A stretch of 8,942 bases of DNA from Ascidiaceihabitans sp. (GTDB lineage: Bacteria > Pseudomonadota > Alphaproteobacteria > Rhodobacterales > Rhodobacteraceae). The notes beneath the pieces are model-generated. The model saw only the letters and a list, made by a program, of their open reading frames with translations. It was not told where the DNA came from and ran no database searches. Below, piece by piece: positions 1-6,165 of the stretch. Made by a program: the position numbers and the translations under genes. Each line of letters begins with the position of its first letter. The first letter of the stretch is position 1. The DNA lies in the NCBI GenBank assembly GCA_023301665.1, contig JALZUL010000141.1, forward strand, positions 1 through 8,942, in the 5' to 3' direction.

Positions 1-405
1 TTGATCATAGAAATCACCGAAAGCTCAGCCATGAGCGACCCCCGTGCAGTCGTGGATTTTATGGATGAGCTTCAATTGCTTGGGGTAAGCTTTGCTTTAG
101 ACGATTTTGGATCCGGCCATACCGCACTTCGTTACTTCAAAGATTTCTTCTTCGATATTATGAAGATAGACGGTCAGTTCATCAAATCCATTGATAGTGA
201 CCCCGACAATCAGGCTCTTGTCAAAGCAATGCTTGGTATTGCGCGACATTTTGAAATGTTAACTGTCGTCGAATTTGTCGAAACCCCCGCCGAGGCTGAA
301 ACCCTTATTTCCCTCGGGGCGGACTGCCTACAAGGCTACCTTTTTGGGGCACCGTCCACCCGTCCTAGCTGGTCAAAAACCAGTTCCAGACGGGTAGCTT
401 CGTAA
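1..405 (+). CDS. EAL-domain cyclic-di-GMP phosphodiesterase, C-terminal fragment (5' end outside window)
   Basis: The last 134 residues of an EAL domain, the enzyme family that linearises cyclic-di-GMP to pGpG. The reading frame is open from base 1, so the gene begins outside the window and the TTG at base 1 is not a real start. Visible motifs, numbered from the window edge: EITES (4-8), DDFGSG (34-39) with the two metal-binding aspartates, MKIDGQFI (54-61) with the catalytic-site lysine, VVEFVET (89-95) and LQGYLFGAP (110-118). By comparison with known EAL enzymes, the metal- and substrate-binding Glu, Asp-Asp, Lys, Glu and Gln all seem present, so activity is plausible. One oddity is that the usual EGVE motif reads EFVE here, placing a bulky Phe near the active site. 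The EAL signature itself and any GGDEF or sensor domain lie upstream and cannot be judged. It is probably a separate transcription unit from phaA. Confidence 0.9.
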   Translation: MIIEITESSAMSDPRAVVDFMDELQLLGVSFALDDFGSGHTALRYFKDFFFDIMKIDGQFIKSIDSDPDNQALVKAMLGIARHFEMLTVVEFVETPAEAETLISLGADCLQGYLFGAPSTRPSWSKTSSRRVAS

Positions 406-429
406 TTTTCCGCTAAGGTGTCCAGACTG

Positions 430-458
430 TTGCCGCAGCGCGGCAAATGTTCTATCAA
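430..458 (+). promoter_or_regulatory. Candidate phaA promoter overlapped by a perfect inverted repeat
   Basis: A -35-like TTGCCG (430-435) and a -10-like TATCAA (453-458) are separated by exactly 17 bp, each matching the sigma-70 consensus at four of six positions. The -35 lies in a perfect 7-bp inverted repeat, TTGCCGC-AGC-GCGGCAA (430-446), so a repressor bound there would block RNA polymerase. The half-site TTGCCGC recurs at 507-513, just upstream of the phaA Shine-Dalgarno. The PHB-responsive repressor PhaR of related bacteria is known to bind TGC-containing sites near pha genes, so it is a reasonable but unproven candidate. Alternatively the repeat could fold as a hairpin ending the EAL transcript, but no T-tract follows it. 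Confidence 0.4.
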
Positions 459-538
459 ACCCTAGGTGGAAAGAGGTGGGTAAATCGTTCAATTGCCCCA
501 CACACTTTGCCGCTTGAACAGGGAGAGGATACATTACC

Positions 539-1714
539 ATGACAAACATCGTCATCGCATCAGCCGCGCGCACAGCAGTTGGCAGTTTCGGCGGAGCTTT
601 TGCAAACACACCCGCACATGATCTAGGTTCAGCCGTTTTAGAAGCGGTTGTTGAACGCGCGGGAATCGATAAATCGGAAGTATCCGAGACGATTTTAGGA
701 CAAGTCTTGACTGCAGCTCAAGGTCAGAACCCCGCTCGCCAAGCACATATCAATGCCGGCCTCCCACAAGAAGCATCAGCATGGTCAATCAACCAAGTTT
801 GCGGCTCTGGTCTACGCGCGGTCGCGTTGGCCGCTCAACACATTCAGCTTGGTGACGCAGATATTGTCGCTGCTGGTGGCCAAGAAAATATGACGCTAAG
901 CCCACATGCCGCCCATTTGCGTGCTGGCCACAAAATGGGTGATATGAAATACATCGACACAATGATCCGTGATGGTCTTTGGGATGCTTTCAACGGGTAT
1001 CACATGGGTCAAACGGCTGAAAACGTCGCCGAAAAGTGGCAAATCAGCCGCGACATGCAGGATGAATTCGCGGTCGCGTCACAAAACAAAGCAGAAGCTG
1101 CGCAAAAAGCCGGTAAGTTCGCTGACGAAATCACCGCATTTACAGTCAAAACCCGCAAAGGTGACATTATCGTCGATGCCGACGAATATATCCGCCACGG
1201 CGCGACAATGGCAGCAATGCAAAAGCTACGCCCTGCCTTTGCCAAAGACGGCTCTGTAACAGCAGCAAACGCGTCCGGTCTGAACGATGGTGCAGCCGCC
1301 GCATTGTTGATGACTGCGGATGCAGCGGAAAAACGTGGCATTGAACCACTTGCACGCATTGCTTCTTACGCAACTGCAGGCCTTGACCCATCAATCATGG
1401 GCGTCGGCCCGATCCATGCAAGCCGCAAAGCTTTGGAAAAAGCTGGGTGGAAAGCGGAAGACCTCGATTTGGTCGAAGCCAACGAAGCCTTTGCAGCGCA
1501 AGCTTGTGCCGTAAATAAAGAAATGGGTTGGAACCCAGACGTTGTAAATGTCAACGGCGGTGCGATTGCAATTGGTCACCCAATTGGAGCGTCCGGCGCT
1601 CGCGTATTGAACACCCTGCTGTTTGAAATGAAGCGCCGTGATGCCAAAAAGGGCCTTGCTACATTATGTATTGGTGGCGGCATGGGCGTTGCGATGTGCC
1701 TTGAGCGCCCATAA
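539..1714 (+). CDS. phaA: Acetyl-CoA C-acetyltransferase (beta-ketothiolase) of PHB synthesis
   Basis: Condenses two acetyl-CoA to acetoacetyl-CoA, the first step of polyhydroxybutyrate synthesis, in the cytoplasm. The 391-residue length is standard for biosynthetic thiolases. Visible motifs are the nucleophilic cysteine in NQVCGSGLRA (Cys88), the catalytic histidine in AIGHPIGASGAR (His347) and the second catalytic cysteine in LCIGGGMG (Cys377), all within one residue of their positions in the classical Zoogloea thiolase. The NEAFAAQ motif is also present. The start is supported by a purine-rich GGGAGAGG (521-528) about 10 bp upstream. phaB follows on the same strand after 139 bp and catalyses the next step, which favours the biosynthetic PhaA role over a degradative or mevalonate one. 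The upstream inverted repeat suggests repressor control. Confidence 0.95.
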   Translation: MTNIVIASAARTAVGSFGGAFANTPAHDLGSAVLEAVVERAGIDKSEVSETILGQVLTAAQGQNPARQAHINAGLPQEASAWSINQVCGSGLRAVALAAQHIQLGDADIVAAGGQENMTLSPHAAHLRAGHKMGDMKYIDTMIRDGLWDAFNGYHMGQTAENVAEKWQISRDMQDEFAVASQNKAEAAQKAGKFADEITAFTVKTRKGDIIVDADEYIRHGATMAAMQKLRPAFAKDGSVTAANASGLNDGAAAALLMTADAAEKRGIEPLARIASYATAGLDPSIMGVGPIHASRKALEKAGWKAEDLDLVEANEAFAAQACAVNKEMGWNPDVVNVNGGAIAIGHPIGASGARVLNTLLFEMKRRDAKKGLATLCIGGGMGVAMCLERP

Positions 1715-1726
1715 ACTTCTCCTGAA

Positions 1727-1756
1727 GCAAGGCGGCGCCCACCCATGCCGCCTTGC
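1727..1756 (+). terminator. Strong intercistronic hairpin after phaA
   Basis: A perfect 10-bp stem, GCAAGGCGGC (1727-1736) with GCCGCCTTGC (1747-1756), closes a 10-nt loop 12 bp after the phaA stop. The following bases are GAAAGG rather than a T-tract, so it is not a classical intrinsic terminator. It may act as a partial terminator or as a 3'-end stabilising stem that sets different phaA and phaB mRNA levels. Confidence 0.5.
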
Positions 1757-1787
1757 GAAAGGTTTGAAATAAAAACAACCACTTCAC

Positions 1788-1802
1788 CGCAATATTATTG
1801 CG
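1788..1802. promoter_or_regulatory. 15-bp perfect palindrome upstream of phaB
   Basis: CGCAATA-T-TATTGCG is a perfect 7-bp inverted repeat around one central base, in the AT-rich phaA-phaB gap, 51 bp before the phaB start. It could be an operator for a dimeric regulator controlling phaB separately. It shares the GCAA/TTGC ends with the inverted repeat before phaA. As RNA it could form only a 5-bp stem with a 5-nt loop, followed by a T-run at 1809-1815, so a weak terminator is the alternative. Confidence 0.35.
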
Positions 1803-1853
1803 TTATGTGTTTTTTGTTCGTAACTTTCTTTTCATAAAGAAAAAGGAAACCAA

Positions 1854-2576
1854 ATGTCTCGTGTTGCACTCGTAACTGGCGGATCCCGTGGGATCGGCGC
1901 CGCAATCTCTACAGCTCTAAAAGATGCCGGCTACTCAGTCGCCGCTACATATGCCGGCAATGATGAAGCCGCTGCAAATTTCACAGCCGAAACAGGTATC
2001 AAAACCTACAAATGGAATGTCGCGAACTACGAAGAAAGTGCAGCAGGCATCGCGCAAGTCGAAGCTGATCTTGGACCTGTCGACATCGTTGTCGCAAATG
2101 CCGGCATTACAAGAGATGCCCCATTCCACCGCATGACACCTGCTCAATGGAACGAGGTTGTCGACACAAACCTAACCGGTGTGTTCAATACAGTTCACCC
2201 TCTGTGGCCGGGAATGCGCGAACGTAAATTTGGCCGCGTAATCGTCATAAGCTCTATCAACGGTCAAAAAGGCCAGTTCGCACAGGTAAACTACGCGGCG
2301 ACCAAAGCCGGTGATCTGGGTATCGTTAAATCATTGGCCCAAGAAGGGGCCCGTGCAGGAATCACAGCGAATGCGATTTGCCCAGGTTACATCGCAACCG
2401 ACATGGTCATGGCTGTGCCCGAAAAAGTGCGTGATGGTATCGTCGCACAAATTCCAACGGGTCGTTTGGGCGAACCAGAGGAAATCGCACGATGCGTCGT
2501 ATTCTTAGCTTCTGACGATTCTGGCTTTATCAACGGATCAACAATTTCCGCCAATGGCGGTCAGTTCTTCGTTTAA
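1854..2576 (+). CDS. phaB: NADPH-dependent acetoacetyl-CoA reductase
   Basis: Reduces acetoacetyl-CoA to (R)-3-hydroxybutyryl-CoA, the monomer used by PHB synthase, in the cytoplasm. It is a classical short-chain dehydrogenase of 240 residues, the usual PhaB length. Visible are the cofactor-binding TGGSRGIG (8-15), the ANAG motif (81-84), the catalytic Ser134, Tyr147 and Lys151 (YAATK), and the ICPGYI segment (175-180). The segment VISSINGQKGQF around Ser134 is typical of PhaB and helps separate it from FabG. The start has an AGGA (1844-1847) 6 bp upstream in an A-rich leader. It lies directly downstream of phaA and is followed by its own terminator. A FabG-type 3-oxoacyl-ACP reductase is the alternative, but the thiolase neighbour makes PhaB far more likely. 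Confidence 0.94.
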   Translation: MSRVALVTGGSRGIGAAISTALKDAGYSVAATYAGNDEAAANFTAETGIKTYKWNVANYEESAAGIAQVEADLGPVDIVVANAGITRDAPFHRMTPAQWNEVVDTNLTGVFNTVHPLWPGMRERKFGRVIVISSINGQKGQFAQVNYAATKAGDLGIVKSLAQEGARAGITANAICPGYIATDMVMAVPEKVRDGIVAQIPTGRLGEPEEIARCVVFLASDDSGFINGSTISANGGQFFV

Positions 2577-2591
2577 GAACATCAACAATAC

Positions 2592-2622
2592 AGGCCGGAT
2601 CACACCAGGTGAACCGGCCTTT
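2592..2622 (+). terminator. Terminator after phaB, possibly bidirectional
   Basis: The stem AGGCCGG (2592-2598) with CCGGCCT (2614-2620) is extended by an inner TCAC/GTGA pairing after an A-A mismatch, with loop ACCAG. It begins 16 bp after the phaB stop and is followed by TTT. The T-run is short, but the stem is strong. The minus-strand small gene at 2662-2781 converges on it, so it may end both transcripts. Confidence 0.7.
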
Positions 2623-2661
2623 ATCATCTCGTAAGAAGGCGATGCGTAGACGCACGGACCT

Positions 2662-2781
2662 TCAGCGGGAAGATTTCTTACCAAACAACCAATGCCAAGC
2701 TGCACCCATTGCCTCCCCACGGCTTACATGGGCGGCTTTTATGCCTTGCTGGACGGCGCGACTTGAGGAAATTTCGAACAT
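2662..2781 (-). CDS. Small basic protein of 39 residues, divergent from the LysR regulator
   Basis: A short open reading frame starting MFEISSSRAV and ending WLFGKKSSR, basic overall, with an Ala-rich centre that could form an amphipathic helix and a Trp-rich end (AWHWLFGKK). I do not recognise a named family; the AH..RGEA...AW...LFG pattern recalls tiny unnamed proteins of Rhodobacterales, but I cannot confirm that. Support for a real gene is a good Shine-Dalgarno, AAAGGA (2790-2795), 8 nt before this ATG, and a promoter with TTGTCA (2844-2849) and CATATT (2821-2826) exactly 17 bp apart, giving a leader of about 33 nt. The protein fills most of a 270-bp gap that otherwise has no purpose, and converges on the phaB terminator. 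An in-frame ATG at 2799 would add six residues but would bury the Shine-Dalgarno in the coding sequence. It is the likely target of the neighbouring regulator. Confidence 0.6.
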   Translation of the reverse strand: MFEISSSRAVQQGIKAAHVSRGEAMGAAWHWLFGKKSSR

Positions 2782-2820
2782 ACCTACAATCCTTTGCATC
2801 AGTGTTTTTGAACTGTATCC

Positions 2821-2849
2821 AATATGCGCCCTTAAGATAAAGCTGACAA
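2821..2849 (-). promoter_or_regulatory. Promoter of the 39-residue gene
   Basis: On the minus strand, -35 TTGTCA (2844-2849, five of six consensus bases) and -10 CATATT (2821-2826, four of six) are separated by 17 bp. This predicts transcription starting near 2814. The LysR-type inverted repeat at 2867-2891 is centred 65 bp upstream of that point, the usual recognition-site position for activation by this regulator family. Confidence 0.5.
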
Positions 2850-2856
2850 ACGAGAC

Positions 2857-2885
2857 TTTTCACGCCTTCAGTTAAGCTGTATTAA
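2857..2885 (+). promoter_or_regulatory. Promoter of the LysR gene, predicting a leaderless transcript
   Basis: TTTTCA (2857-2862) and TATTAA (2880-2885), 17 bp apart, each match the consensus at four of six positions. Transcription would start at about 2892, next to the ATG at 2893, so the mRNA would carry no leader. This agrees with the absence of any Shine-Dalgarno before that ATG. The -10 lies inside the inverted repeat, so regulator binding would repress its own gene. Confidence 0.4.
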
Positions 2886-2891
2886 ACTGAA
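2867..2891. promoter_or_regulatory. LysR-type operator (T-N11-A inverted repeat)
   Basis: TTCAGTT-N11-AACTGAA is a perfect 7-bp inverted repeat whose inner bases give the T-N11-A signature of LysR-family recognition sites. It lies in the divergent region between the regulator and the 39-residue gene, 1 bp from the regulator's ATG. The position fits both autorepression and activation of the divergent gene. Confidence 0.65.
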
Positions 2892-2892
2892 T

Positions 2893-3834
2893 ATGTCAGA
2901 ACGCCTCCCTCCACTCACCGCGTTACGCGCCTTTGATGCCGCCGCACGACATATGTCTTTTGCAAAAGCGGCAGACGAATTACACGTCACCCCAGCTGCA
3001 TTAAGCTATCAAATAAAATCCTTGGAAGAACACTTGGGTGCACCGTTATTCCGTCGCCTCAATCGCGCCGTCGCACTGACAGAAGCAGGCGTCGCTCTTG
3101 CTCCTGGTGCGAAAGAGGGCTTTCAGACCCTTGCCGCCGCTTGGCGTACTGCAGAACGCTTACAAGACCACCAAAGCTTAAACGTGACTGCTGGCCCTGC
3201 CTTTACAGCCAAATGGCTTGCCCCGCGTCTATATGAATTTGCACAAGCACATCCCGAAGTCGAACTGCGATTTTCAGCTTCACTCCGCATGATGGATTTT
3301 AGCCGCGATGGAATCGACGTGGCTATTCGGTTTGGCTATGGACCAGACAAAGGGCTTTATTCTTTGCCGCTCGCAGAAGAATGGGTCGCCCCTGTGATGA
3401 CACCTGCCTTGGCTGAGCAATACCCTACCATTGAAAGCCTAGCCAAAGCGCCTCTCATTATTGATCACAGTGTTGACTTCCTAAACCCTTCTGCCGGGTG
3501 GCCTGAATGGTTCCGCGCGCAAAATGTCGAAGTTGGAGAAATACACGGCCTCCACTTTTCGCAAGGCGATCATGCTGTCGATGCCGCACTTGCGGGGGCT
3601 GGGGTTGTGCTAGGGCGACGGGCTTTTGTTGTGAAGGATATCGACGAGGGGCGTTTGGTGATGCCCTTTAAAACCGCATTAGGCACAGGCGCGCGGTTTA
3701 GGTTTTTATGCCAGCAAGGCACCGAAGAACGCCCGCAAATAAAAGTGTTTAGGGAATGGATGATCGCGGAGATAAACAAGACGGCGGATGTTACTGCTCA
3801 GCTTGAAATTTTACCGGCTGACATCGTGCTGTAG
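2893..3834 (+). CDS. LysR-family transcriptional regulator, GcvA-like
   Basis: A DNA-binding regulator of 313 residues, of normal family length. The N-terminal winged helix-turn-helix covers about residues 8-66 (LTALRAFDAAARH, SFAKAADELHVTPAALSYQI, EEHLGAPLFRR), with the pattern of the GcvA subgroup. A periplasmic-binding-protein-like effector domain follows from about 88 to 295 (for example GIDVAIRFGYG). The effector is unknown. The ATG at 2893 must be the start because the helix-turn-helix begins a few residues later, yet there is no Shine-Dalgarno in front, and the predicted transcription start coincides with the ATG. GcvA-like regulators often control a divergently transcribed neighbour, here the 39-residue gene. 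A role in glycine cleavage or beta-lactamase control, as for some relatives, is not supported by the context. It is followed by its own terminator. Confidence 0.93.
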   Translation: MSERLPPLTALRAFDAAARHMSFAKAADELHVTPAALSYQIKSLEEHLGAPLFRRLNRAVALTEAGVALAPGAKEGFQTLAAAWRTAERLQDHQSLNVTAGPAFTAKWLAPRLYEFAQAHPEVELRFSASLRMMDFSRDGIDVAIRFGYGPDKGLYSLPLAEEWVAPVMTPALAEQYPTIESLAKAPLIIDHSVDFLNPSAGWPEWFRAQNVEVGEIHGLHFSQGDHAVDAALAGAGVVLGRRAFVVKDIDEGRLVMPFKTALGTGARFRFLCQQGTEERPQIKVFREWMIAEINKTADVTAQLEILPADIVL

Positions 3835-3842
3835 TGACTATC

Positions 3843-3878
3843 GGCGCGGTTACTCGAAAGCTCCGCGCCAAATTTTTT
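3843..3878 (+). terminator. Intrinsic terminator of the LysR gene
   Basis: The stem GGCGCGG (3843-3849) with CCGCGCC (3863-3869), around a loop containing CTCGAAAG, begins 9 bp after the stop codon. It is followed by AAA and a run of six T (3873-3878). It ends directly at the stop codon of the convergent DUF465 gene, so the T-tract separates the two. Confidence 0.85.
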
Positions 3879-4043
3879 CTAACTTGATAAGCGCGAGATT
3901 TCTTCTTTCAGTCGAAGCTTTTGCTTCTTCAACGCGACCACTTCCAAATCTTCACTTGCCGGTGCGCGTTGCGCTGTCTCGACCGCTTGACTTAGGTTGG
4001 TGTGCTTTCTTTTCAGTTCTTCCAGATGCGAGTTTAAGCTCAT
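3879..4043 (-). CDS. YdcH family (DUF465) small coiled-coil protein
   Basis: A 54-residue protein starting MSLNSHLEELKRKH and ending LRLKEEISRLSS, rich in Lys, Glu and Leu and likely a single or hairpin coiled coil. The pattern of an N-terminal HLEELKRKH helix and a C-terminal LKKQKLRLKEEI helix is that of DUF465/YdcH proteins, which are widespread in proteobacteria and of unknown function. The ORF is short, but an almost ideal Shine-Dalgarno, AAGGAGG, sits 5 nt before the ATG. It has the same orientation as the trmN6 gene, 101 bp downstream of it, and may be cotranscribed. I see no convincing promoter or terminator in that 101-bp gap. Confidence 0.88.
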   Translation of the reverse strand: MSLNSHLEELKRKHTNLSQAVETAQRAPASEDLEVVALKKQKLRLKEEISRLSS

Positions 4044-4144
4044 TCAATCCTCCTTGCTGATAAAGTGCATGTCCAGTGAATCACGAAAAATTCAATCTGT
4101 CACGCCGCACCTGCAGTATGGGCACGCCAATCCTTAACAAGTGA

Positions 4145-4882
4145 TTAAAACGTGAGCCCAGCACCGTCCCGAAGAACCGCCTTGATTTCAGGGAGATAGC
4201 TATCACCGTCTCGTTCATGTTTTGCGCCGCGGTGCAAAATACACGGAGAAAATAATTCAAATGCAGCACGTCCGTCCTTACGCGCACGGAAAATAACAAG
4301 TTCCGCCTTTCGCCCAACGCGAGGTGCCAGTGGCAAAACTTGCAGACTTCCTAGATCCTTCGGAACCACAGTCATGAGCTCGGGCAGACGTTCAATACGG
4401 TGAATTACATGAAGAAAACCGCGAGGTTTCAAACGTTTGGCCGCGACCTTTATCCATAACGACAGCGGCGTATCTTCACCCAACGCTCCTTCGCGACCGA
4501 TATTTTGCGCCGCAACGCTCGCACTACGATCAAAATACGGAGGATTCGCAATGACGTGATCAAACTGTCGTTGGCGGGTGGGTTCAGGCAGCTTAGTGAA
4601 ATCAGCACAAACCGTTTCTAAACCGTTTTGTTGCGCTAATTGCGCGTATTCGCTTTGGCGTTCCACGCCAAGTAACTCTAAACCAGAAATTCGCGCGCCA
4701 AGACACAATGCCGCAGCCCCAACGCCACAGCCTAAATCCAAAACCGATTGGCCGGGAATCGCATTAACACTGGCGGCTAAGAAAACAGGGTCTACGCCAG
4801 CACGATATCCGTTTTTTGGCTGTAGTAACTTAACCTTACCCCCAAGGAAGTCGTCTTTGGTCAACGCGTCGAAGCTGTTCAT
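4145..4882 (-). CDS. trmN6: TrmN6-type tRNA1(Val) (adenine37-N6)-methyltransferase
   Basis: A class I S-adenosylmethionine-dependent methyltransferase of 245 residues. TrmN6 methylates N6 of adenosine 37 in tRNA1(Val). Visible are the family's N-terminal block QPKNGYRAGVDPVFLAA (21-37), the SAM-binding motif LDLGCGVGAA (48-57), the acidic LLGVERQ (70-76) that ends strand 2, and the catalytic NPPY (113-116) characteristic of amino-N-methylation of adenine, followed by FDRSASVAAQNIGREGA. The start overlaps the stop of the upstream DUF2007 gene in an ATGA, indicating translational coupling. The motif pattern supports an adenine N6-methylase; the exact tRNA target is inferred from family membership. 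Confidence 0.85.
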   Translation of the reverse strand: MNSFDALTKDDFLGGKVKLLQPKNGYRAGVDPVFLAASVNAIPGQSVLDLGCGVGAAALCLGARISGLELLGVERQSEYAQLAQQNGLETVCADFTKLPEPTRQRQFDHVIANPPYFDRSASVAAQNIGREGALGEDTPLSLWIKVAAKRLKPRGFLHVIHRIERLPELMTVVPKDLGSLQVLPLAPRVGRKAELVIFRARKDGRAAFELFSPCILHRGAKHERDGDSYLPEIKAVLRDGAGLTF

Positions 4883-5094
4883 ATGCCCAATGGAATGTCG
4901 TTATCAGTCATCACGCGCACCGCCTGATCGTACTCATCTGAGCGCACCATGAGGCGTCGGGGGAAGATGCCGATGCCACCTTCGAGCACGCTCATATTTA
5001 CGTCCATTTCAAAGCAGGCTATATCCTCGCCAGACAGAAGGGCCATGGCAAAGGCAATGATCGTAGGGTCGGTGCTGCGTAGGAGTTCCTTCAT
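4879..5094 (-). CDS. DUF2007 domain protein (putative signal-transducing protein)
   Basis: A 71-residue protein starting MKELLRSTDPTIIAFAMALL and containing GEDIACFEMD and GIFPRRLMVRSDEYDQAVRVM. This matches the small DUF2007 fold, annotated only as a putative signal-transducing protein; no biochemical role is established. Its stop overlaps the trmN6 start by 4 bp (ATGA), so the two are very likely co-translated. I chose the ATG at 5094 because the family starts with this short Met-Lys-Glu-Leu segment and an upstream extension would run into the divergent gene's leader. The Shine-Dalgarno is weak. It diverges from the polyprenyl synthase gene with only 57 bp between start codons. Confidence 0.85.
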   Translation of the reverse strand: MKELLRSTDPTIIAFAMALLSGEDIACFEMDVNMSVLEGGIGIFPRRLMVRSDEYDQAVRVMTDNDIPLGI

Positions 5095-5151
5095 GAATAC
5101 CGATGTAAAGACAAGCGGCCCCACAGTCGAGGGGTGATGCAGGGATAACTG

Positions 5152-6165
5152 ATGGCCAACACTACAACAGACACCAAAGCCCAGCAAAAGCCACACGATC
5201 GTATGGCAACCTTTCTGGCCGATGACCTAGACGCCGTGAACACACTGATCCGTACCCGTATGGCGTCTGAGCATGCTCCGCGTATACCTGAGGTCACGGC
5301 CCACTTGGTTGAGGCAGGCGGTAAACGCTTGCGCCCCATGCTAACATTAGCGGCTGCGCACATGTGCGGCTACGATGGTCCCTACCATATCCACCTCGCC
5401 GCGACGGTCGAGTTCATTCACACGGCCACGCTGCTTCATGATGATGTGGTCGATGAGAGCGCACAACGGCGCGGTCGCCCAACTGCCAATCTGTTGTGGG
5501 ACAATCAATCATCGGTTCTTGTCGGGGATTACCTGTTCTCACGTTCGTTCCAATTGATGGTCGAAACCGGGTCCATGCGCGTACTCGACATCTTGGCCAA
5601 TGCATCGGCGACCATCGCCGAAGGTGAAGTTTTACAGCTCACCGCTGCGCAAGATTTAAAAACCGATGAAGCCGTGTATCTTCAGATCGTACGCGGCAAG
5701 ACTGCGGCGCTTTTCTCTGCAGCGACTGAAGTGGGCGGTGTTATTTCCAGTGCGGATGAGAGCATTGTAAAGGCTCTGTACGATTACGGCGATGCGCTGG
5801 GTATCGCCTTCCAAATTGTAGATGATCTGCTTGATTACCAAGGGCAATCATCAGCAACAGGCAAGAATGTTGGCGATGATTTCCGTGAGCGCAAGCTTAC
5901 TCTACCGGTGATCAAAGCCGTGGCCAAAGCCGACGCCGAAGAGCACGCCTTTTGGAAGCGCACCATTGAGCAAGGCAAGCAAGAGGAGGGCGATCTAGAG
6001 ACTGCCTTGTCCTTGCTAAACAAGCACAGTGCTATGGCTGACACCCGCGATGAGGCGATAAAATGGGCTGCTAAAAGCACTGAGGCCTTGGCTCCCCTGC
6101 CGGATCATCCCGTGAAACAAATGCTTATTGATTTGGCCGACTACGTGGTTGAGCGGATCAACTAA
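5152..6165 (+). CDS. Long-chain polyprenyl diphosphate synthase (ubiquinone side chain, probably decaprenyl)
   Basis: A trans-isoprenyl diphosphate synthase of 337 residues that adds isopentenyl diphosphate units to make the polyprenyl tail of ubiquinone. Visible are GGKRLRPML (56-64), the first aspartate-rich motif DDVVD (97-101) followed by RRGRPT, GDYLFSRSF (125-133), GKTAALF (182-188), the second aspartate-rich motif DDLLD (224-228) and GKNVGDDFRERKLTLPV. The small residues Ala92-Thr93 before the first motif are typical of long-chain enzymes. Rhodobacterales use ubiquinone-10, so a decaprenyl product is inferred; annotation as octaprenyl synthase (ispB) would be equivalent. The start has AGGGA (5141-5145) 6 bp upstream. 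The gene diverges from DUF2007 and its stop codon overlaps that of ispE on the other strand. No promoter stands out in the 57-bp divergent gap. Confidence 0.93.
   Translation: MANTTTDTKAQQKPHDRMATFLADDLDAVNTLIRTRMASEHAPRIPEVTAHLVEAGGKRLRPMLTLAAAHMCGYDGPYHIHLAATVEFIHTATLLHDDVVDESAQRRGRPTANLLWDNQSSVLVGDYLFSRSFQLMVETGSMRVLDILANASATIAEGEVLQLTAAQDLKTDEAVYLQIVRGKTAALFSAATEVGGVISSADESIVKALYDYGDALGIAFQIVDDLLDYQGQSSATGKNVGDDFRERKLTLPVIKAVAKADAEEHAFWKRTIEQGKQEEGDLETALSLLNKHSAMADTRDEAIKWAAKSTEALAPLPDHPVKQMLIDLADYVVERIN

Noticed and set aside
430..446. Hairpin after the EAL gene as its terminator
   Set aside because: Stem of 7 bp with a 3-nt loop but no T-tract; the overlap with a -35 at correct spacing makes an operator more likely.
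2678..2863. 61-codon minus-strand frame between phaB and the LysR gene
   Set aside because: It starts upstream of the predicted promoter, has no Shine-Dalgarno, and lies in a different frame from the better-supported 39-residue gene.
2609..2875. 88-codon plus-strand frame between phaB and the LysR gene
   Set aside because: Starts inside the phaB terminator stem, lacks a ribosome site and shows no family features.
3788..4060. 90-codon plus-strand frame overlapping the end of the LysR gene
   Set aside because: Runs through the LysR terminator and opposite the DUF465 gene, which has a near-ideal ribosome site.
4578..4952. 124-codon plus-strand open frame spanning trmN6 and DUF2007
   Set aside because: Antisense to two recognised genes; no ribosome site or motif.
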